Positions 48,064-59,380 of a stretch of 64,000 bases of DNA are shown here, piece by piece. The stretch covers positions 14,707,163 through 14,771,162 of the forward strand of contig CM017563.1 of NCBI GenBank assembly GCA_007844125.1. Direction: 5' to 3'. The DNA is from Sinonovacula constricta. Taxonomy: Eukaryota > Mollusca > Bivalvia > Cardiida > Solecurtidae. Made by a program: the position numbers and the translations under genes. Below the pieces are notes generated by a model. It searched no databases. It saw nothing but the letters and a program-made list of their open reading frames with translations, and was not told where the DNA came from. Numbering within the stretch: the stretch's first letter is position 1; each line of letters starts with the position of its first letter.

Positions 48064-48092
48064 AACAACAACAACAACAACAGCAGCAGCAG
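48064..48092. repeat. (CAA)n(CAG)n microsatellite
   Basis: Six CAA units followed by four CAG units. Confidence 0.9.
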
Positions 48093-48324
48093 CACAATCA
48101 ATTAGGATAGAGGTAATGTTAATTGGGACTGTCATAGATTTTCCGCCCTCGCGTGGTCGCTTGCAACGAAACTCTACAGGGTAGATGTCAGACAGATAGA
48201 AAAAGACAACAGGTGTTGGGATCGCCATGGTGACCAATAAGGGTGGGCAGTGCATTAGCTGATCTGGATACTTAGCTGCTTGTAGGATGCGGTTTATTCG
48301 TCGAAGGGAATATAGCATGTACAT
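48093..48324 (-). other. Unidentified GC-richer open segment
   Basis: A minus-strand frame starting at the ATG at 48322-48324 stays open for 102 codons, running into the CAG/CAA repeat. The non-repeat 77 codons (MYMLYSLRRINRILQAAKYP onward, then MHCPPLL, YLSDIYPVEFRC) look less biased than random frames nearby, and the segment is visibly richer in GC than its surroundings. I do not recognise the family. It could be a remnant of a mobile element or gene fragment; no splice context or paralogue was found to support it. Confidence 0.2.
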
Positions 48325-49226
48325 TGGCAGGTTAACCTAATCGGAAGAACATAACCGATTAACTCTCTCAAAAGAGGTTAACCACAAGCATCCCTACTAG
48401 GTGCGATCACTCATTAAATAAAAAAAAGAAGAGAAAAAGATAATGAACAGCATCTAAAATATATCTTAAATAATGTTGTTTAAATTATTTTTGTATTGAT
48501 ATCTGTTTAAAAAGGCAAATGTCAAAATGAAACATGCATTTACCTTAAACAACAAGTTAAATATGAACCTTTTTAGCTTTAGAATGTAATATAATGTCTT
48601 TGTTATGTTTCGTATCTATTTTGGTATTAGATTGACAGTTTAGACATATTTATTAGAAGAAAATCAATTAGATTTTTTTGTTTGTCGATATTAACCAGAA
48701 GAGTGACACGTTTAATTGTCTGCGCACACATTTTCCCTCCGTAAAGTAGCGAATAATGCCTAAATATATCCAATAAATGTATAATTTAATACTTTACACA
48801 ACGTCACATAAAACAATATAGTAGCATGGTACTTTTCATTTTAACAGTAGATGTTTCGTATTGAATCAACAATATTGTAGACGTGATTGGTTAGCACTCT
48901 ATTTAATAGGTGTCATTAATTGCATCTGAATATCATACACAATTTTCGTTTGAACAATGAATTCCCCAGGTTATGACACTAATTAAATGTAAATACCGTA
49001 TATTAATTTAAAATATGTGTGGGTCATATTTACTGGTTTCCATTAACATAACATGATTTTATTGTCATTATTTTACATTACATATAAATATAGCCATCAT
49101 ACATGATAATATATTATCTCTGCATAACGAACAAAGGGTGCTAGTAATTGCAGAGAAGTGGAATTGTTAATGTGTTTAACATAACGAAATTATTATATGT
49201 TGCTGTTATCTCTTAATTGGAATAAA

Positions 49227-49455
49227 AATATATGACAAAGTCCTATGAGTATTGCAACATATACCAAACTCCGAAAAGGCACAGAACAAAGGTATTTCAC
49301 ATGCAAGCCAAGCGAAAAGTAAGAACAAATCTGTGATGAGTCATTTAAGGAAAAGAGCAAACCCGACAGTTACCGCCTTGGAACGGTCAGTTCAGTCGAC
49401 AATATGGACCGACTGGGGTGCTTAAACCGGTTTTACAGAGCTCTAACCTCACACA
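49227..49455 (-). repeat. R1 dispersed repeat copy, near complete
   Basis: Minus-strand copy with all blocks: AATATATGACAAAGTCC, AGTATTGCAACATATACC, AAAAGGCACAGAACAAAGG, GCAAACCCGACAGTTACC, the hairpin head (with a small local duplication, GTCAGTTCAGTC), and AAACCGGTTTTACAGAGC. Confidence 0.85.
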
Positions 49456-49573
49456 GCATGATATACACATTTTGCAATATTTCGTAAGACATTAACATTT
49501 TCAGTTTAAAGGAGTGAGGCAAATTTATGCAAAATTGGCCAGTGACAAAAATATGGTTTCAAATAGTCTTTTC

Positions 49574-49822
49574 CTAATTCTCTATACTTCGTACATACAT
49601 GTACAAGTAAAAATGGTATTCCGTTTCAATGATGTTCATCGAACAGTGTATGCATTTCCTGTCTTCTAATGGTGTATTGTGGTATCTACCTGTTTCAACG
49701 GCCAAGTCATGAGAGGATAGTCTGACCTTTGTCAATGACGTTCTATATTTATTAGCAGTTACATTGCTTAAGTATGTTTCTCTTTCAAACTTACATTTAA
49801 ATAAACAATAAGCAATGAACAA
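49574..49822 (-). pseudogene. LINE ORF2 C-terminal remnant (RT-associated Zn-binding)
   Basis: The minus-strand frame reads ANKYRTSLTKVRLSSHDLAV, ETGRYHNTPLEDRKCIHC, IIETEYHFYLYM. This pattern (K-R-L-S-H-L-E-TGR, then R-C-x2-C and E-x-E-x-HF) is typical of the zinc-binding region near the C terminus of invertebrate non-LTR retrotransposon ORF2 proteins. The cysteine normally following HFLL is replaced by Y, and no reverse transcriptase frame is found upstream, so it is a dead fragment. The start at the right end is not a true initiation codon. Only this piece of the element is recognisable. Confidence 0.6.
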
Positions 49823-50190
49823 TAAGTTGCTAGATGTCTTGATTTATGTATAATACTATGTCAGTTCTGTTTGTTATTATTATGATATGTTATGTATTTA
49901 CTGGTTATCATTATACAATAGTGCAAAACAGAGGTTAGTTAAGTTCCAAAAGAATGTCTTGTGCTTTATGGTTCTTATAATATATCAGCGCTTGTACTGC
50001 TTTATTTTATTTTAAACTACTCTCTCATTTGGAATTTTTTGGTTGCCGAGGCTTTTATCTACTGTAAATACTGTACATATGTTCATTATATCTGTTTTAA
50101 CTCCCGATGCAGGTGCTTATTGTTAGTTGTGTCACTTTGACGGGATACTTTTATTTACACTGTTTGTTTGATAGAAAAACCGTCAGGAAG

Positions 50191-50285
50191 TGCGAGGTTG
50201 GAGCGCTCCACAAACCAGGTTTAAGCACCCCAGTTGGCCATTTTGCCGACTGACCGTTCCAAGGCGGTAACTGATGGTTTTTCTT
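50191..50285 (+). repeat. R1 head fragment
   Basis: AAGTGCGAGGTTGGAGCGCT, GGTTTAAGCACCCCAGTTGG and TTGCCGACTGACCGTTCC, AAGGCGGTAAC. The body is lost. Confidence 0.75.
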
Positions 50286-50578
50286 TTTGTGTGTTATGTC
50301 TCGTCTCTGTGTTTTTTGTCACATTTACATTTACCTTGTCTGCCTTGGTCTGCAGGTAGATAAAATTTAAATATCTGTGAAAATTTTGATAGGACCTTTT
50401 CTTATTTACCTATTTATAATTTATAATTCTTCGGATGATGAGTATTGGCACTTTTTTATGAATGATAAACGAATGTTTAAACCATTCAAAGAACCGACAT
50501 ACGTGATGTTGAAATTTGAATGGAAATATTGTTCCGATTACAATGGAAAATACAATCACATAGAGCAAGCGTGTAAAA

Positions 50579-50650
50579 AGACTCAGTAGCTCAGTCAGTA
50601 GAGCACTGGGCTACGAAGCAAGATTCCCCAGGTTCGAAAAATTCGAAAAC
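50579..50650 (+). other. tRNA-like sequence, degenerate
   Basis: GTAGCTCAGTCAGTAGAGCA is a good box A, and CCCAGGTTCGAAAAATTCG is a damaged box B. The T-arm and acceptor do not pair into a full cloverleaf, so I read it as a tRNA pseudogene or the head of an otherwise lost SINE. Confidence 0.4.
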
Positions 50651-50904
50651 GCAGTACACTTGTTCTTTCTAGGTATTGGCATTGTGTATGTTTTGTGACA
50701 TGTCTTTTTATATGTAGTTAACATTTATCATTTTTGGTAGAAGCAAACACACTTTGTTTCTACTATACATTATACATATTATTGACACTTGTTTAATATG
50801 CATATTGTAAAATATATTAACTGCAAAAAACATTGCTGCACTTCAAAACGATTTACATATAGTCTATAGAATAGCTATATGTCGTAACATACATTTTTTT
50901 CTAG

Positions 50905-51140
50905 GGACGCCCGTGGCCGAGCGGTACGAGTCACTGACCTCCTCAGCCCCTTACTCGTGGGTTCGAGTCCCAGTCGGGACAAGAACTTTCATGTGGTGAG
51001 GTTTTGCAGCTTACCCGCATTCTGCTGGAGGTTTTACCCAGACGTTAGTCTGGGGACTCTCTCCACAAAGTATTAGCCAATATGACCATAATTGTGTCGG
51101 TGCGATGTAACAAAACAACAATAAAACAAAGAAACAAACA
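50905..51140 (+). mobile_element. SINE-B, full-length-like copy
   Basis: The best head of the family: GACGCCCGTGGCCGAGCGG (box A) and GTGGGTTCGAGTCCCAGTC (box B), resembling class-II tRNAs such as Ser or Leu. The body has GAGGTTTTACCCAGACGTT, GTCTGGGGACTCTCTCC and GTCGGTGCGATGTAACAAAA, followed by a CAA/AAAC tail. Confidence 0.85.
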
Positions 51141-51839
51141 AACATGTTTTTCTTGTAACTTTACAAAACCTTGGAGTTCGTGTTAATTTGTGAGATAACA
51201 ATTTACCTATTTGCCATCCTAATTGTATGTCATTGTCTAGAGGATATTCCTATTTCAATATCTGCGGTTATTAGGACATTTTTAATATTTTTCAGTTGTT
51301 AATATCACTTTCTGTAACAACTCATGGATAAGGGACATACAAGCGTTTCGTTAATTTTTCCAGCAAATGTTTTTGTTCAACAACTGAATAAAAAAAAATA
51401 TATTTGTTGAAAAGGTTTACTTAAGGCCAAATGTATAGGTTAAAATAGTTATGAAAATATATCAGCTTAATTTTCTTAGGAAAAATATTTTACACAAAAG
51501 TTTCAGAAAGTATTAGGGAAAATAAGGTATATATGAAAGTCAACAAGTTATTCACCTAGGTTAAATGTTTCATATCTAATAAACATAATGACAAATAATT
51601 TTAGATTGTAGAATCTTCCGTTTTTACTTTTATCTGTTTAGAACAGAGGTTAAATCTTTTCCAGAGAAAGCCAGACACAAATTTTAGCTTAGGCAATGTC
51701 TGTATCTTGTTGATGTCTTTTTATTGTACTCTGTTTAGATATATAACAAAGTGAAAATGCTTTATCTATTTTCAATTTTCGATATGGAGATGGGTTTCTG
51801 TTTGGGAGGTCGGGTCACTTTTATATAACAAAACATTGA

Positions 51840-52060
51840 CGATTTGCATAGACATCACTATCAGGTATAAGAGTGGGAAATTATACCGCTATTCATGCGT
51901 CGTAATGACGATTAGAAAATAAGCTTCAAAACGTAAACCTTTTGGGAAGTTTACTCTAGAAAAGAATGTATCACTTATAGAAGAAATATGTTATGGACCC
52001 AGCAAGACAAGTTGAAATACAGGTAAAGATAAGCTATGAACAATCCACAAAACTGAATTT
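51840..52060. repeat. Local direct duplication, copy 1
   Basis: AACAAAACATTGACGATTTG, ATCAGGTATAAGAGTGGG, TGTATCACTTATAGAAG, CCAGCAAGACAAGTTGAAAT and GAACAATCCACAAA. A second copy lies at 52335-52860 and one more in monomer C (about 30660-30890). This copy has no SINE. Confidence 0.65.
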
Positions 52061-52334
52061 GAAAGTAAAACAATTCTGAGCAAGATTGAGCGATTTAGGA
52101 GAATTCACACCATACTTTCTGAAGCATATTTTCTTTCGCAAAAATGGCGATAATTAAAACACATATTATAACTCAAATTACTTTTTATAATTTTATATCA
52201 TTGCAGAAATGAACAAAGAACCACGAAGAAAACACATGCACATTATTTCCTGTTTCCTTGTCTACCATAAGAAAAGTTGTACAGTACCACGAAAACGCTT
52301 CTTTACGCAAAGTTGGTAAGCACTATCAATTCTC

Positions 52335-52860
52335 CGGCTATCAGGTATAAGGATTGGGAGATTATACTGCTAATCATGCGACGTATTGACATTCAGAAAA
52401 TAAGTAAACATATACCTTAGGAACTTTCCTCCTGAACTGTGCATCACTTATAGAAGACCGGACCTGGTAGCGCAATCGGTAGAGCGTCGGCTCCAGGTAC
52501 GGGAGGCCCCGGGTTCGATCCCGGGCCGCGACATACCAAAGTCGTTTAAAATGGTAGTGGTATAGCTCCCTTGCTAACGCTCAAGCAAATATAAGGGTAG
52601 TTCCACGACTGGTTAGCCTGGTGTCAGGATAATGTGACTGGGTGTGGTATCATGCCAGGTGTTCACGGCATGCTATACACAGTGAAGGCAGCACTATATC
52701 TGCTTCAAGTGGACACCGTCTCCAGATAACTGAAATACTGTTGGCGGGACGATAAACCCAACAAACAAACAAACAAACTTATAGAAGACATGTGTTGTAC
52801 ACCTAACAAGAGAAATTGAAATGCAGGTCGGAAACTGGGAACGATCCACAAAATAAATAA
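52335..52860. repeat. Local direct duplication, copy 2 (split by SINE-A)
   Basis: TATCAGGTATAAGGATTGGG, GTGCATCACTTATAGAAG [SINE-A] ATGTGTTGTACACC, AAGAGAAATTGAAATGCAGG, GGGAACGATCCACAAAATAA. It matches copy 1 at 51870-52060 apart from the inserted SINE. Confidence 0.65.
52459..52776 (+). mobile_element. SINE-A, full length (reference copy)
   Basis: A 318-bp plus-strand SINE. The tRNA-like head has box A TGGTAGCGCAATCGGTAGAG and box B GGGTTCGATCCC. The central region contains GCTCCCTTGCTAACGCTC and GTGTCAGGATAATGTGACTG. The tail has CTGTTGGCGGGACGATAAAC and ends in (CAAA)n. The perfect 13-bp target-site duplication ACTTATAGAAGAC is at 52446-52458 and 52777-52789. Confidence 0.97.
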
Positions 52861-54141
52861 AAACTTTAATAACATTTGATAAGGGGTGCAATATTCTAAT
52901 ATAAAATTTGATCTCTTGGTTCAAATAAGTTTGCCGTTTTGGTCTTTATTCTGTTTTAAAATCACGGCGTAAACAATGATTTTGGAGTATGCAATCATTA
53001 AACATCAAGGTAGAATTGAACCTTTTTATCCATATAACACAATTTCAGTAACTTCAAACTGTTTAATTTCGATAATTATGTATCATGTAATGAGCTCCAT
53101 ATTTTACATGAAACGGCAAAACTTATAAATCCTGTTGCTATTATTGTTTGTGTTACATAGCAGCCAACTACTAGCAAGTATATCTCTGTCATTATAATAC
53201 GATTACCGTATGGAAAGTTTTTATATGTTTTATCCCTAGATGATGGTTGATAATGTATTGGTCCAAGGGGACATGATATGCTTTAAGCTGTGTTCTCTAA
53301 AGCTTAGAATAATGTACAGTAGAATCTACATTAAAAATCTTACAAAATTACCTAAGAGGTGGGATCTCAGGCTGGTGGTATATCTACTATCATAGCGAGT
53401 TTCCATGTTAATGTTCACGAGTTACTTTTTATTTAGAAAAATGCATTATGTGTCTGTAAACAAATAAAATTTGACTTTTTATATATGTCCAGTCTATGTG
53501 AAAACCAGGTTAATGTTAAACTAATTTCTTTTTCTGATGATATAAACCACATCGCGGATAATTAATCCATTCAAATACAACATTGATACCATGTAATGAT
53601 TTATTTCATTAAACTTTATTAATGCTAATATTTGATAATATATTATCACTTTTTTGTAATAAAATATGTCAAATTTCCTGATTAAAGTTACTTGTCAAGG
53701 TAGTGTCATTCTTTATAAAACTTAAAACACACAAAAACACAAACTTCATTAAATTCAAGAATCGTTAGTTACCAAACAAAGTTAAGTACGTTTGTGAAAA
53801 AGAATATATAAGGACCAATTAACATCAAATGCCATTGACGGGGCCAGTTTCTCCTATACACTAAAAACGAATCATATAACATGATCGGATACGCTCTTAG
53901 GTCTTCGAAATAGGCTAATGTAGTACTTATATGAGCTTGTGTTTGAGATCTCATTGATTTACAAAGACTCGCCACATGGTTGAGCACATAAGGTGATTGT
54001 GATTGCGGGACCAACTGGGCTATATAAAGGTGATATCCGAAAGATTAGACCATTTTCTTCTACCGTGATAACAATTTAATTATTTCTGTCTGAGAAGATT
54101 CCACAAAATACTGTTAATTGGTACCCTACTTTCATGAAAGT

Positions 54142-54410
54142 ACGGGAGGCCCCGGGTTCGATCCCCGGCCGCGACATACCAAAGTCGTTAAAAATGGTAG
54201 TGGTAGAGCTCCCTTGCTAACGCTCAAGCAAATATAAGGGTAGTTCCACGTCTGGTTGGCCCGGTGTCAGGATAATGTGACTGAATGTGGTATCATGCCA
54301 GGTGTTCACAGCGTGCTATACACAGTGAAGGCAGCACTATATCTGCTTCAAGTGGACACCGTCTCCAGATAACTGAAATACTGTTGGTGGGACGATAAAC
54401 CAATAAACAA
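54142..54410 (+). mobile_element. SINE-A, 5'-truncated
   Basis: Starts inside the tRNA head at ACGGGAGGCCCCGGGTTCG (box B kept, box A lost) and is otherwise complete to GATAAACCAATAAACAA. The target-site duplication ACTTTCATG is at 54128-54136 and 54411-54419. Monomer D near 32461-32480 shows the empty site. Confidence 0.93.
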
Positions 54411-56091
54411 ACTTTCATGTAAAATGTAAAGCACAACTCGACACTTGTCATTATATAAATGTATTTCCTATCCGGGCCTCTCTGCACAGTTGGCTATTTT
54501 TAAACTAAGAAAACCATGTGACCACCAACTTATGAGATCACGTTACATGATCATTTAGGTAATCAGATCTTACCTTGATATCTATTTTAAGTTGAAATCC
54601 CCATCGTGCTTATTCATAGATATGGAAATAATGAACATTTAAATCGATATAGTTCACGATTTGTACTGTCTAACAATTGAAATGATGTTATAAATATACT
54701 TTACTTAAATTAAAAATAGGTTTATGCAGCAAATATGTACAAATTCCTCCAAACCAAAACTGGGATATGATATTGTTACCAAAGCTGAAATAAACCATTT
54801 TAGCAAAGACAAACGGCACTATTCAATAAGTTCATGATTTGTGCTTAATTGAGAAATTGCAATCAATCGATAGACAGATCAAACCCTATAATTATATTTA
54901 TATCAACCTTTCTATCATGTTTGCAATCGCACGAGGGAACCTGTTTTTTTGTGTGCAAAAAATGCTACATGTATACACTTCTGTTTGGACTGACGTTAAA
55001 GTAAATTGGTAATTGGATCTCGGTAAATCCCGCTCCATTGCCAGAGGCAGGCAGGAACGATGTGACTGTTTGTTTAGCGTGGGAGAACCAGTGTGTTCCT
55101 TACTTTTTCCATAGTGCCAAGGGCAAACCCATTAGGACGATGTTGTTTTAAAGATGGTATCCGACAGTATGGGCCATTTTATCTCTCGTGCAACTAAACT
55201 TATGATTATTATCTGCAAAGATCCCACTCAATGTTGTTCATTGGTGCCCTTTTGGTGTCCATGTAAAAAGTAAAGCATAACTTGTTATAGCAAAATTGTA
55301 TTTCCTAACCTAGCCGAAGAATTAGTTTTTTCAAACAAGGAAAACCATGTGACCACTTTCTTTCCAAATCCCATAACATGGCTATTTGGGTAATTAGCTC
55401 TGACGTCGATATCTATTTTAAGCTGAAATCCCCATCGTGCTTTTTTATACATTTGGTAATAATGGACAGTTAAACCGATATCTATCACAATTTGTACTGT
55501 CTAACAATTGAGGCAATGATATTAACAGCATTTACCTAAACTCAAGTATACGTTTTATGCAGCAGTTTTACACAATTGCGCAGGATTTTAGATACCCAAA
55601 TATAATGAAATGCTTACATGAATTAAGAAGATGGTGTGGTACTCGTTAAAATTACTTAACAGCGGTCGGATTTGTTGTATGTGTCATATCTTCGACATAG
55701 GTTGTTTAGTTTTGAAATGGCATGTGTATACCTGGACTTTTTGTTTCAAATTCATGTACTTTTAAAATAAAAACTAACTGATTTTGCCATACATTTTAGC
55801 CTTAATTTACAAGGAAATATTCCTTAAATACATTGAGTGTTATACATCTGTTTTTTGTATGTTCACATAATAGTAACACCTGTATAAAAATGAATACGTC
55901 GAAATAAGACAAAACATTACATGCGTTAACAAAATATTGTGTGTGTTGTCACTAAAAAGAGCTAAGTTAAATCTAACACGAGAATTAGGATTTATACATG
56001 TACAACGGAAAATCAATGCAAGAAGATGGGCGAATAATAAAAGAATAGACACAGTGCGGATTGAAGAAAAGAGAGAAAGCTAAATAAAGGA

Positions 56092-56364
56092 GGTGGGATT
56101 GGGATTGGGATAAGCCGGCATTTTTGCCGATACTGCGCAGCGACATTTCTATCATTATAGCACAGGGGCACTTATGAGGTGCCCAGGGACTGAACCCGGG
56201 CGGTCCATTATACTGACACCGACGAGTCAGGCGTAATGCTGTCCCCTTAGCTCCGAGCGTTAGGAGGGAAGCCACTACTACCAACTTTAAAGTCTTTGGT
56301 TTGACCCGGCCGGGGTTCGAACCCACGACCACCCGGTCCGCAAGCCGACGCTCTACCACCTGAG
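56092..56364 (-). mobile_element. SINE-C (different tRNA head, shared core)
   Basis: Minus-strand element of about 273 bp. Its head has CTCAGGTGGTAGAGCGTCGG (box A) and CGTGGGTTCGAACCCCGGCC (box B). The centre, GGCTTCCCTCCTAACGCTCG and CGGTGTCAGTATAATGG, resembles SINE-A, but the 3' half is different and ends with a GCCGGC...GCCGA hairpin region. The target-site duplication AAATAAAGGA is at 56082-56091 and 56365-56374. Confidence 0.9.
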
Positions 56365-59209
56365 AAATAAAGGATGTACAGGAGATACAGAGATAGAGAC
56401 AAAATAAAGCAAGCAATTAAGTTTACCGGGGAAATGGTGTAATATTGCGTAATACTTTGATTACAGAGAAATGAAATGAATCGGGAGTATTTGTGTGAGA
56501 GTGAAGACTTGTGATGTAAAAGTAATAAGAGGTATTAAATATGTGTATTAATTATGTATCATTAGACGTACGTGTGTTGACTTCAGTAACACATCTTTCA
56601 TTCGCAAGGATAACATGGTATTTTCGACGCGCCAGCATCTGCTAATCTACATTTTTCAACAGGAACTGAAAGTAGGACTTGTTAAAGTTTACAACAATAC
56701 ACCTTACCTGCCACTATGACAACAAACCCTCTCTGACATCCTTTTACTGTCACTTATCCTAATCAATTTGCTCCAGAATTGTCAGAGAGATACACAAAGT
56801 ACGGCTCCTTTAATCACAAATAACTCGAAATCCTAATTTCTACATCATACGAAAACTGGTTGTCCTGTTATAACCACACACTACTATATTTCCACACGAA
56901 GGTACCACAACGGATGCAGGTAACAACACGATATACCACCCGTGTTACAGTAGCAACGCGTTTTATGACTGCCAATAATGGGTAATGAGGAAGTTTGTTT
57001 GGATTAGTTTTAGACTCGTACCACTTGGCTTTCTGCGTTAATAGGATGGTTAAATAATCAATGGGAGTTTCATTACTGTTGATTGCAGATATTATGTCGT
57101 AAAAAATCATGAGCGTAGTGCTTATATATGTGGTATAGTTAATATACATTTAAGTTTAACTGGAAGTAATTCAGTTAACACGTGCTGTCTGTGCATATAT
57201 TAAGTATCCCAAGCGAGTACGTTTATTTATGTTAAAGAAGGTTCAATATACAATTATGCTTACTTAAAAAATAGATATTCGATAAATGCTACATTTAGTT
57301 TGCTTCAAATGTCATCGATTATATTACTATTCTGTTTTAAGGATAGAGAATGAATGCCTTTGATCTTTGCAGTAATCTCTCCATGGTCCTCTGTAGTGCT
57401 TATATGTATATAATCGTGTTTATGTCTTATTTTAAATGGACGAGCCACGAAATCAAGTGTTCAAAATGTTACTTTCATTAAAAAGGCCACTTCATAACAT
57501 GACATTATAATCAAATTAGGACATATTAATCCTGTTTTTACTGCATTCAGAATTCTTCGTTTTATTAATGACAAGTTTCATTAAACTTGATCTAAAATAT
57601 GATATAAATGAAAAAAAAAAAGCACTTTAATTTTATAAAAATAATTTTAGGAAAAGTTTGAATCCAAATAAATGCCTTTCATCAACAACAAATTAGTCGC
57701 AATGAAGTCTTATACTATATTTACCATCTCAAACGTTAAAACCTTTCAAATTGCGGCCCTGTCTTACTTTGTGAAGTCTGTCAAAAGCAATTAACATGCT
57801 GTAATTTGTTTACACATAAATATTACCAGTTACAGTTCCGGTTAATGTGTGCAAAATTTTATGAAATAATACAAGGAATAATTGCTCTTAAGAATAAAAT
57901 ATAAACATTGGCTCAGTAGTTCCTAAAGTAATTTTTAAAGAATCAATAACACACGAGATGTATTATTGACTTGAGAAGATTTTTATCAATTAATTGTTAA
58001 TCAATTTAATTCAATTATCGATTTCTTTTAAATAAATGTACCATTTTAACAACACAGATTTCAAGACTACCCATAAAATTCACGTTAAAAGAAAGCTTGA
58101 TGAATTGTACATGCACATTTGTCTAAAATGATATATTACTAACTCCCAATTGTCGGCTAATTTGTACCGGCTGGTCGTCCCTGGAGAAATGTATTTTGAA
58201 GCTTGGAGCGAAAAATGGACTGGAGGAGTTAGAAAGAGGGTAGGAGAACGAGGAAAACGGAGAGAAGAAAAAGAATTGTGAAAAAGAATTGTGAAAAAGA
58301 AGCAGCTGACACAGTAGAGAGAAAAGGGGTTTAGTTTACCTATGAGAAATTTCATCCAAATGCGTATTCAAGATATTAGAAGCATTGTTTTGGAGTGAAA
58401 ATATATTGATATATTAACTTGTTCTGTGTTTTATTAAAATATATGTTTTATTGTTGGATCCGCAATCAAGATATTGCGGCAAACGTGAGAATTCTGATTG
58501 TTTTCTGTACTTTTTTCGTTCCATTTTAAACAAATTATTCGAGACCATAGTGTGGTTTTAATACATCTACATCAGTAATTTCAGAAACACATTTAAGAAT
58601 GCCACAAATTTATAATGTTTAAACTAAAACCCTTGCTGCAAAAATAGTTAACTTGTCCGAGAAAACGACGTGACGTTGCGACAGGAATAACATCTCTCAC
58701 ATAACCTTGTCTTGTTCCCTTATTAGTAAGTATATTACATGTAGGAATGCCGACTAACAGGCTTTTCTAATGACATTTTAGAATCAACAGGACTGTGTTA
58801 TAAAGGTTCAATGCATTTGTGGAGGTCTAACCTGATGGAGTTCATTATGAATATAAATTCTTTGTGTATAGTTTTGGTTAATGGGTTTTTAGAATGAATA
58901 TTCTAAACCTTCCCGAAGCGTCTCGATATTACTCATTGAATAAAATATTATAAAAGTCACAAGAAACACGTAGAGAGAAGGCGTGGACGAAGATCAATTA
59001 ATTAAAAGATTTTTACCTGATTAGTTGAAAGTATTTCCAAATGATATTTACATGTAATTTCTACCATGCGCGGAAGGTGGGTCGGTGGGATAAGCGTCGC
59101 GTGGGTATTTATTTATATATAAATAACAGGAAGGAAAATTAGAGGAGTATAAGTGATGATGCAAATAACCTAGTTTAACTCATAGACTACGATCTAGACT
59201 TACAATATC

Positions 59210-59380
59210 GCTACGTAGCACCCATGACTTAGTGGGTCACACAAAATACCGCGTGGTTTCGAGTCCGGTGCAAAGACTATCAATGGGAGGTCTTTCAGCT
59301 AACGTACGAAGCACCGGCGATTCTATGTAAACATTTTACAGAGCTTTTTACAAATAATAGCAAGACGCCGAATACTTGCA
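59210..59380 (+). mobile_element. Decayed SINE-B copy shared with D
   Basis: CTACGTAGCACCCATGACTT, CGTGGTTTCGAGTCCGGTG, GGGAGGTCTTTCAGCTAACG and CGGCGATTCTATGTAAACAT follow the SINE-B order. The head also matches D at 37952-37990, so this copy predates the D/F duplication. Confidence 0.5.

Larger units (their letters stand above)
41701..53850. repeat. Duplicated monomer E (non-coding)
   Basis: About 12-kb copy matching C. It begins with CTCTAAATTCTTCGTCACGAGC (41763-41784, as in A and C). 45810-46260 matches 29100-29560, 50830-52060 matches 29990-30900, and 52940-53480 matches 31330-31745. It is longer than C mainly because of 46300-50800, which holds SINE-B, R1 and LINE fragments and a GC-richer piece near 48100-48320. 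No host gene is supported. 42740-43300, 44300-45800 and 48330-49220 contain nothing I can name. Confidence 0.5.

Noticed and set aside
52466..52538. Apparent tRNA gene with good A and B boxes
   Set aside because: It is the head of SINE-A: the body, tail and TSD are attached. The heads at 23495-23809, 50905-51140 and 56092-56364 are rejected as tRNA genes for the same reason.
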